A stretch of 64,000 bases of DNA from Petunia secreta (Eukaryota; Streptophyta; Magnoliopsida; Solanales; Solanaceae), in NCBI GenBank assembly GCA_029990175.1, contig JARKIP010000065.1:7382501-7446500 (forward strand), read 5' to 3'. The notes beneath the pieces are model-generated. The model did not search any database. It was not told where the DNA came from and worked only from the letters and a program-made list of their open reading frames with translations. This document shows, piece after piece, positions 56,805 to 64,000 of the stretch (positions are counted from its first letter, which is position 1; every line of letters begins with the position of its first letter). A program made the position numbers and the translations under genes.

Positions 56805-58800
56805 GTTCCAAAAGTGATTCATACAAAAACAGTAAGCTACACCAGGATGAAAATTAAGGTTGCGCACGGGATACTTTCATGCCTATCAAACACAAAGCAC
56901 ATTCTTTATCTTAACCCAAATGTTTCCTTGAATCGTTGAAAAAAACACTCCCAGGATTTATCATTTTCTAAGTCCACTATTGCATATGCTAGTGGGAAGA
57001 TCTTACCTACAGATTGACATAAGAGTAATCAGTTTAAATAGATACCTACACTGTGTCCATCATATAATTGAGAGAGTTTGTGAACAACTAAAAACATACC
57101 TTCATCATCTTGTGTACAAGACATGATCATACTCCCTATATATTTACACTTAAGAGCGCTGCCATCAACTACCACAGTTCGAGTGCAATACTTCCAACCT
57201 TTTATTAAGGCATGCAAAGCTACAGAACAGTACACAAATCATCCATTATTTGTTAATTCTAGTTTCGTAATAGTTCTTGGATTTGCTTTGGACAACATGT
57301 ATAAGTAGCTTGGTACCTTCTGATATGATTTAGTAGAATTTTCTCTCAATATTTCAAGTGCCTTTACCGTGCACCTCCAAGCCTTTATGTATGGTAATTC
57401 AATAACCTATTGAGTTTTCATATCGCTTATTATGTCATTTGCAGTGTATATTCTTTTTGGATCTGCAAATTTATTTTTTACCAGCTTTCCTATGGTATCA
57501 TTAGCAGCATGACGATGGGAAATCAGCCTATTTTCAACTAGAAAACTGTGTTTGTCTCGAAAGAATCTTATTTTGAAAAGCTTTGTGTTGCTCAAGCTTG
57601 AAGACCTAATAGACCAACCACAATCGTCGTTGATACATACTAGTGAATACCTATTATAAATCAAGTATACGCAGTCAGCAACACAATAAGGATATGTTTG
57701 TCGAATAGATATTTTTTTAGTTTCTACACTATTAGTCAGTAACGCACATTTACATCCTGTATTCATTTGTATACACACCTTTTACACTAGATATTTGAGT
57801 TATCTACAGTTACAATCAGTAACGGATGTATACATCACATATTCATAAGTATATATACATCCTACATCAGATTTTTTGAGTTTTTTACACTAGTTATTTA
57901 CAAAATAAGTATACATAATGTATTCATAACTATACACACATCCTACAACAAATTTTTGAATTTTTTACACTAGCAACCAACAAAACAAGTATACAACACA
58001 TAATCATACGTATACACTTGTAATACAGCAGATTTTTTGAGTTCTCTCCATACTAGCAGTTAGCAGCATTAGTACACATCATGTATTCCTTATTTTTGTA
58101 GGTATAAATCAAGCCGACACAAAGTATACTCATCTATTACAACAGAAACTTCTCATGCACCTTGTAGACGATGATCTTGTTACTTTAGATTGATACTTAT
58201 GACGAATCGCTTGATTTTTCATTACACTTATCAGTGTATCCTTGTCTTTGTATACTTGATTTTCAGAAATTTATTCATGTGAGGGATTACTTATCACACA
58301 AATTTCATCAATGGATATTCCATCAAACTCTTCCATAGATCCTGCTTTAAGCATCTCAATTGCATATGGTACATATACATCTACGATGTTCACGGTCGAG
58401 TCAACAAGCATTTCGGTTGCAGCAGCAATACATTGACTGTTGGATGCAAGACTGAAATTTATCATCTCTTTACTTGTTATACAGAGCAGGTATCTAGTGA
58501 TATTGCTTGAATAATTTTAGGTCCAGGTAGAAATTTACACCCATTGTATAGGGACATTGATGGATATCCATTTGTGAATGAATACTTGATTTCAATCTAT
58601 TCTCCTAAGCCTAAATGCTTCCTTATTGCATCAACTAGGGTTGAGTAAGAGAAATTTGTGGGGATTATGACTCCATCGAATTTGAAATTGATAAAATTGT
58701 GTTGATTATCCCACTCCCACACTGTAGCAGTAGATTTACTAAAGCCATGGCTGAAATTGTGAAATTTTGGCTTGAAAAATTGAATTTTGAGGTTAAGCAA
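56805..58800 (-). pseudogene. mudrA-type transposase, N-terminal and catalytic part
   Basis: Start ATG 58798-58800. N-terminal MULE region: STATVWEWDNQHNFINFKFDG and, after a stop, IEIKYSFTNGYPSMSLY (58530-58590). MuDR DNA-binding region: DDCGWSIRSSSLSN, LFKIRFFRDKHSF, RIYTANDIISDMKTQ (57410-57640). Catalytic part: KAWRCTVKALEILREN, VPSYLYMLSKANP, IKGWKYCTRTVVVDGSALKCKY (first Asp retained, 57150-57190), WECFFQRFKETFG and FVFDRHESI (second Asp retained, about 56900). The Tat element interrupts it just after NHFWN; the frame continues at 39937. Several stops and shifts, plus an intron-like GTATAC segment (57770-58260). It would bind and cut MULE ends. No CCHC tail seen. Confidence 0.82.
57770..58065. 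repeat. Tandem GTATAC repeats in mudrA
   Basis: About four copies of a roughly 90-bp unit: tttttgagtttttacactag, then caacaNaacaagtatacaN, then attcataNgtatacacatcctacatcagat. It sits between the DNA-binding block and the N-terminal block, so probably in an intron. Confidence 0.75.
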
Positions 58801-59467
58801 TCACAGATCTGGAGTTTTTTTTTTTTTTTTTGACTTTTTTGTGAGATATATATGGGTTATGGAAGAAATCACGCGTTTTAGCTATTTTCATTGTAGATTT
58901 TGCATGATATATTGAGATCTAGAATGTTTCGATTTCTTAGCTGCGTAGCTCATGCTTCTTCTGTGATTTTTGATTCAGATTTTTCCGTTTTCTGTTAAGG
59001 CGCGCATGTATATGGATTGGGTAATGCCGACTAGTAAAAGGGCCATTCAAAAGTTATGTGGGCTTGTGGGCCAGTCATTTCGGTAATTCTCCAAAAAAAT
59101 ATTGTATGGAAAGAAGCTTTGTAGGTAACTAAAAAGGGTTCAATTCCATAAAGTAGGGTGGGTGGGGATGTTAACGGCTAGTATCAGTAAAAACAAGAAA
59201 GAAAAAAAAGTAGTATTATGTAAGAAAATGAACGCAATCAAGACATATAACGAGTTGTATCTAGCTGGAGGATGGAAACTAAAACAAAACAAAATAATGA
59301 AAACTAAAACTACAGGAAAACATATAACGAGTTGAGAAATAAGAAGGAAAGTTTGGGAAATTTTGATCACTAGCCATTTTTGGACGCGTTCATTGGGGAC
59401 TATCCATCGTTTCAAAATTTATTGAAGAATAGTCAAAAATTGGCGCGCACACTTAAGCTCCATTAGT
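58801..59467. other. Right flank of the MULE
   Basis: A run of 18 T (about 58815-58832) follows the mudrA start. The stretch to 59100 should be 5' untranslated and terminal MULE DNA. I see no terminal inverted repeat with the 12 kb side; non-TIR MULEs exist, so this does not exclude it. No gene. Confidence 0.4.
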
Positions 59468-59878
59468 GTTGGAAAAATACCCCAGACTAGTCCCATAACA
59501 AAATACTGGGGCTTTGAACAAAACATGTTCAAAATCTAAGTATTTTGTTATGGGACTTTATATATAAAGCTTCAGTCTTATAACAAAATGCTGGGGCTTT
59601 GAACAAGTTTTGTTGACAGCCCTAACATTTTGTTATAAGTTATGGGACTTTATATATAAAGCTTCAGTCCCATACCAAAATGCTGGGGTTTTGAACAAGT
59701 TTTGTTCATAGCCCCAGCATTTTGTTATGGGACTGAAGCTTTATACAAAGTCCCATAACAAAATGGTGGGGCCTTGAACAAAACTTGTTCAAAGCCCCAG
59801 TATTTTATACTGGGGTTAGTTTACTGAAGCTTCCCAATATTTATACTGGGATTTGTCCGGAGGTGGTTATTTTTCAAC
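59468..59878. mobile_element. Foldback/MITE-like hairpin element
   Basis: About 411 bp with inverted ends gttggaaaaatacccc and ggtggttatttttcaac. The interior is built of repeats of gtcccataacaaaatgctggggctttgaacaa in both orientations. One near-perfect 91-base palindrome at 59655-59745 (tataaagcttcagtccca ... tgggactgaagctttata). No coding capacity. Transcription would give long double-stranded RNA. Target duplication not clear. Confidence 0.7.
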
Positions 59879-60464
59879 GAATTTATTTTTGACGGCTACA
59901 AATTAATTAACGCACGCCAAACAGGCCCCTGCACGAAATTTTTACGGAAAGTTTACGAGCAAAACATCGTAATTCTTGGCAAAATTGCCTCCGTGACCAT
60001 GTGGAGCTGATTTGGTGGTGCTACTTAGGAAGGAAGAGTGGACAATTTGAGATAGGTGATTAATTTTGGCTAATAATTAGTTATAAGATAATTAAAATAA
60101 TCATGGTATAAATATAACTAAGTACATATTAACATAAATGAGCTCAAATGATATTATTTAATTATAAATAGGTATATATAATTTTTTTAAATGGTATGAA
60201 TAATGTAACATTGTTCAAATAGCCACGATTGAGATAGATGTTTATATAATGGTATACAGTCATGTAATATAGTCAAAATTAAGTAATGTATAAATAAGGG
60301 ATGAATAATAGGAGATTAATATTAGGGGTTATATAAATAATTAATGCTATTGAATGCAATTTTGTTTGAAAATTACTATAGCACCTTTAAATTAAAGAAA
60401 AGCCAATTATTGAAAAAGGAAGGACAAAATTATTTAAAGATGAGGGACAAATTGGGTGTCAACA
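59879..60464. other. AT-rich DNA ending in a Tat-type LTR edge
   Basis: No coding signal. The right edge, gacaaattgggtgtcaaca ending at 60464, is on the minus strand TGTTGACACCCAATTTGTC, the typical first bases of a Tat/Ogre LTR. How far this 3' LTR extends to the left is not visible without a second copy. Confidence 0.5.
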
Positions 60465-61167
60465 ACTTTCCCTCCTTGCTCGAGAAACATGAAAGAATCT
60501 TCGGGCAAAAATTGTTGACAGAGTAGTCAATTTTGTCTTGACTGGTGGACAAAATGCTAAAAAGGAAAAGGAGAGTTATGGGTATTGCGGCCGTATCGGG
60601 TCTCCGAGTTGCCTACATAGCAGGCTTCACGAGAATCAGGCTGCAGAGGGCTTACTGATGCACGATTAAATATTTCAAGCACAATTTCGGGAATAGATGT
60701 ATTGGTTTCGAAAAGACAATAATGATAAAGGCAGTGGTGGATACAGAATCCTCCCAACACGTTGCATGCAAATCTTTTATCGTCCCTTCAAATAAGCTTG
60801 CAATAGAAAATCTTGCTTTGCTTGTTATGGTGGAAGTATTTCTTGCTGGAACTTTAGCATTTAAATAAAAGCCCGCGTTCTTGCTCGTGCAAAACTTCAT
60901 TGCTGACCAAAGACGCGGGTCTAAATTGCATGTTCATTTTCTGACCGTGCCCACCAATGCAGACTCTATGATTCATTGATGTATTGTCCACTAACGCGGA
61001 CCCTATGCTGATTTCCTTGATGACTAGCTCACAGATGCGGACTATATGCTTCTTCATTGCTGGCTATACCCACAAACGCAGATTTTACGTTGCTTCAATT
61101 GCTGGCTATGCCCGCAGACATGGACCCTATGTTGCTTTAATTGCTAACTATGCCTAAAGATGCTGAC
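60465..61167 (-). mobile_element. 3' interior end of an old Tat element
   Basis: On the minus strand it ends gcaaggagggaaagt (60465-60479), a purine tract next to an LTR start. Further in, gcctgattctcgtgaagcc and tatgtaggcaactcgg (60600-60640) match the order of phrases seen before the 3' LTR of the 16.9 kb element. At 60930-61165 is a degenerate tandem array (about five copies, near 50 bp, built on gctggctatgcccgcagatgcggaccctatg). Truncated at 61168 by the Copia LTR. Confidence 0.65.
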
Positions 61168-61544
61168 TGTTAAGTTTCCAGTTATGGTGGTGAACAGAGA
61201 GAGTAATCAGATTGCTTAGGGAGCTTTCTTCTTCATTGAAGTGAAAATGAAACTTGATTCCAAACTTGATTACAAAGCTAAGCTAAGACTACTATTTATA
61301 GACAAAATAACTAACTAACTAAAATATCTTCTAACTAACCTATAACTAACTTAACTTACTCAGCTTCTAGAAGTATCTAGAAGCTTCTAGCAAGTTCTTC
61401 TCCAGCTGTCTTCTCTTCCAGCTTCCAACTTCCAGCTCCCAGCTCCTCAACCTGATCCAGCTAGGACTTAGCTGAGCTAAGACTTCAGCTAGGATCCAGT
61501 GCAGTTCCAGTGCATCACCTCAGCTAGGATGAGTGTGTTCAATA
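61168..61544 (-). repeat. 3' LTR of the window-end Copia element
   Basis: 377 bp. On the minus strand it begins TATTGAACAC right after the purine tract TTGAGGGGGAG (61545-61555) and ends CTTAACA. TATAAATAG-type box on the minus strand at 61291-61300. Rich in cttctag/agctt words at 61370-61450. The first base pair TA instead of TG may be a change or a slightly misplaced edge. No partner in the window. Confidence 0.7.
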
Positions 61545-64000
61545 CTCCCCCTCAAGCTAGAGGGAAGAAAGAGGTTCTTCACACCTAGCTTGCAGAGTAA
61601 GTGATCATGCTGTGCCTTCCCTAGTCCCTTGGTTAAGATATCTGCAGCTTGCTCTAGGGTAGGCACATGTGTAGTTCTGAGTAGGCCCCTCCTTATCCAA
61701 TATCTGATAAAATGACAGTCAATGTCAATATGCTTTGTCCGTTCATGGAAGATGGGATTAGCTGCTATCTGCAGTGCAGCTTTACTATCTCACACCATCT
61801 CAATAGGCTTCATGACATCAATTCCTAACTCCTTGAACACACCAGTGAGCCAAATAACCTCTGCAGCAGTGTTGGCCATGCTTCTAAATTCAGCCTCAGC
61901 AGAACTTCTGGCCACTGTATCTTGTTTCTTGGATTTCCAAGAGATCAAAGCTCCACCATAGAATACCAAATAGCCTGTGACTGATCTCCTGGTTTGAAGA
62001 CAAGCACCCCAGTCTGCATCACAATAGGCCTTGAGTCTGCCTGAGCCTGAGGAAGGCATTAACAATCCCTGTCCAGGAGTCCCTTTAATGTATCTGACCA
62101 CCCTCAGTGCAGCCTCCATATGAGACTTCTTTGGACTGTGCATAAACTGACTTAGACACTGAACAAAAAAGGCTATGTCAGGCCTAGTCATGGTGAGATA
62201 AAGCAGTCTCCCAACCAGCCTTTGATACACACTAACATCAGTCAGGAGTGGATCATCAGTGGTGTTCTTCTTGATCACCCTATCAAATTCCAATAAGGTG
62301 AGCTTCTGGTTTACCTCTAAGGGTGTACTAGCAGGCTTAGAACCAGCCAGTCCCATTTCTGACACCAATTCCAGTGCATACTTCCTTTGACACATGTATA
62401 TCCCTTTGTTGGACCTAGCAAACTCTATCCCAAGTCCTTCAATTCTCCTAAGTCCTTCATTTTAAAGTGCTTCTGTAGATCAGTTCTGGTGTGCTGAATG
62501 AGTTGAAGATTGTTCCCTGTGATAATGAGATCATCAACATAAATCAGAACTATGACCATTTCTGCACCATTCTTCTTGATAAAGAAGGAATAGTCAAAAG
62601 GACTCTGGTTAAAATGCATCTGCTGCAAAGCTTCAGTCAGCTTGAGGTTCCACTGCCTTGAAGCTTGCTTCAGGCCATAAAGAGACTTGTGCAGCCTACA
62701 TACCAAGTACTCCCCCTTGCTTTGCAGCCTGTTTGGAGAAGCCTGGAGGTACAGTCATATAGACCTCCTCAAACAAATCACCTTGAAGGAAGGCATTGTG
62801 CACATCCATCTGAAATAAAGGCCAACCAAGCTGAGCTGCAATAGCCACAACTGTTCTAACAGTGACCATCTTGGCCACAGGAGAAAAAGTATCTTTGTAG
62901 TCAATGCCTTCCTGTTGGGTGTAACCTTTGGCAACTAGTCTTGCCTTGTACCTTTCCACCTCCCCATTGGCCTTGTACTTGATTTTGTATACCTATTTGC
63001 AACCAATTGGAGCTTTACCATAAGGCAAGGGGACCAAGCTCCATGTCTTGTTGTCCTCTAGAGCCTGAATCTCCAGTTTCATTGCCTCAATCCATTTGGG
63101 ATGCTTGGAGGCCTCTGTATAACTCCTAGGTTCCACCTCAGCATTATAGGCTGTCATACACTGCTGAAATCCCTCTGTGAAATTAGTATATGTCAGGTAA
63201 GCTGAAATAGGATAGGCACAATTACTGTGAGGCTTCTGTGGTACTACATAATCATTCATCCATATAGGGGGCTTAGGTTGTCTGTGAGGCCTGGGTGGTC
63301 GCAATGGAGATGAGTCTGGTGCATCAGGAACAGGTTGAGGTGATGGCTGCTCAGGTGTAGGTGTAAGGTTACCTGAAGCATCAGCTGAGGGAATAGGCAC
63401 ATGAGGTGAGAGAGGTGGCTCAATCTCAGCATCTAGGAATTGTGGTATGTCAACAGTAGGACCAGGCTGTTGTGACTGTTTGAAAGGGAACACATCCTCC
63501 CTGAAGGTGACATCTCTGCTGATATAAAAACATTTGTTCTGTAGGTCATACATCCTATAACCCTTTTGGAGCATAGAATAGCCCATGAAAACTGAAGGAG
63601 TAGCTCTGGGAGAGAACTTGTCAGTTCTTTTCAGATTGGTACCATAACCCAAGCACCCAAAGACTCTCATGTGATCAATACTAGGAGACCTGCCAAAGAA
63701 CAATTCAAATGGAGACAACCCTTGCAAGTTCTTTGAAGGGGTTCTATTAATGATGTACACTGCTGCAGTCACACAGTCACCCCAGAACCTGATAGGAACA
63801 TCTACCTGAAACTTCAGGCTTCTAGCAGTGTTCAAAATGTATCCGTGTCTCCTTTCTACTACTCCATTCTGTTGTGGAGTGTAGGGACAAGAACTTTGAT
63901 GAGTGATGCCCTCCAAGGCCAAAAGTTCTCTAACCTGAGTATTAAAGAACTCCCCACCATTATCTGTTCTCAATGTTTTCACAGTGGTAGAAAACTTGTT
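61545..64000 (-). pseudogene. Copia pol: integrase, RT, RNase H
   Basis: Minus strand: integrase core LRTDNGGEFF (63950-63980), TPQQNGVVERRHGY, FWGDCVTAAVYIINRTPS; a Pro/Ser-rich linker; RT with [14 protein letters not shown] (62805), SLYGLKQASRQW, LIYVDDLIITGN (62535); RNase H with AYCDADWGA (62000), SSAEAEF and DSKAALQ. Lesions: TGG-to-TAG before VYKIKYK (62995); one extra G near 62722 (frame slip between SKQAAKQG and LVCRLHK); a shift near 62425-62400; and a stop in place of Cys at RNase H (EMV-stop-DSKAA, about 61790). Pol ends at the purine tract. RT catalytic Asp residues are intact. The lineage within Copia is not resolved. Confidence 0.88.

Larger units (their letters stand above)
12446..58800. 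mobile_element. Mutator-like element with mudrA and a DUF1985/Ulp1 gene, split by five insertions
   Basis: Five separated blocks (12446-13441, 20700-22247, 29723-31991, 38906-39937, 56805-58800) make one element of about 7.8 kb when the nested LTR elements are removed at their target duplications. The plus-strand gene carries DUF1985 and Ulp1-like regions. The minus-strand gene carries MuDR N-terminal, transposase and SWIM regions. The two converge, with their 3' ends on either side of copy B. MULEs carrying ULP-like genes are known from Arabidopsis (Kaonashi type) and melon (CUMULE). Both genes hold many stops and shifts, so the element is inactive. Outer ends are not defined; the given coordinates are the outermost coding signals. 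Confidence 0.8.
61168..64000 (-). mobile_element. Ty1/Copia element, 3' part, cut by the window end
   Basis: 3' LTR (61168-61544), purine tract and the pol region from RNase H back into the integrase core are inside the window. Gag, protease and the 5' LTR lie beyond 64000. It inserted in the old Tat remnant or its flank. Coding lesions show it is inactive. Confidence 0.88.

Noticed and set aside
58801..59160. MULE terminal inverted repeat paired with 12.1-12.4 kb
   Set aside because: I compared both ends by eye and found only short, weak matches; not enough to claim a TIR.
60344..60526. 60-codon Lys-rich frame
   Set aside because: Runs across the Tat LTR edge and purine tract; chance frame in AT-rich DNA.

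Overview
The window is plant nuclear DNA made almost entirely of transposable elements. I see no convincing host gene. Lineage-typical Ty1/Copia and Ty3/Gypsy families, LTRs that open TGTTGACACCC, and primer sites for tRNA-iMet, tRNA-Asp and tRNA-Arg suggest a large repeat-rich eudicot genome. The sequence style looks like Solanaceae, perhaps Nicotiana or a relative; that is an inference from memory, not a database match.

Layout. (1) 1-4722: truncated minus-strand copy A of an Athila-related LTR element that carries gag-protease but no reverse transcriptase. (2) 4723-11426: minus-strand SIRE-type Copia element, decayed and missing its 3' LTR; it is fused directly to copy A. (3) 11427-12445: unassigned AT-rich DNA. 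(4) 12446-58800: an old Mutator-like element (MULE). It carries a plus-strand DUF1985/Ulp1-like gene (12446-31370) and a minus-strand mudrA-type transposase gene (58800-38906), arranged tail to tail. Only about 7.8 kb is MULE. The other ~38.5 kb is five later insertions: a 5.3 kb non-autonomous LTR element (13444-18752, TSD tactg), a probable solo LTR (18756-20699, TSD ggtac), a nearly intact Copia element (22248-29722, TSD gagag), Athila-related gag-only copy B (31992-38900, TSD atatg), and a 16.9 kb Tat/Ogre-related element with 4.2 kb LTRs and two gag genes but no pol (39938-56804, TSD gttcc). (5) 58801-60464: MULE flank, a hairpin-rich foldback repeat and AT-rich DNA. (6) 60465-61167: the 3' end of an old minus-strand Tat element. 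(7) 61168-64000: a minus-strand Copia element that runs off the window.

How it fits together. Removing the insertions at their duplicated target sites rejoins the MULE reading frames. Across the solo LTR the DUF1985 frame continues without a break, and across the Tat element the mudrA frame continues. The order is partly fixed: the 5.3 kb element hit a site that overlaps the first two bases of the solo LTR, so it came later. The Copia element is young (4 differences in 458 bp between its LTRs); the other LTR pairs differ visibly more. Three of the LTR families lack pol and would need enzymes from relatives, so the locus holds an autonomous-type Copia element beside several gag-bearing or gag-less dependants.
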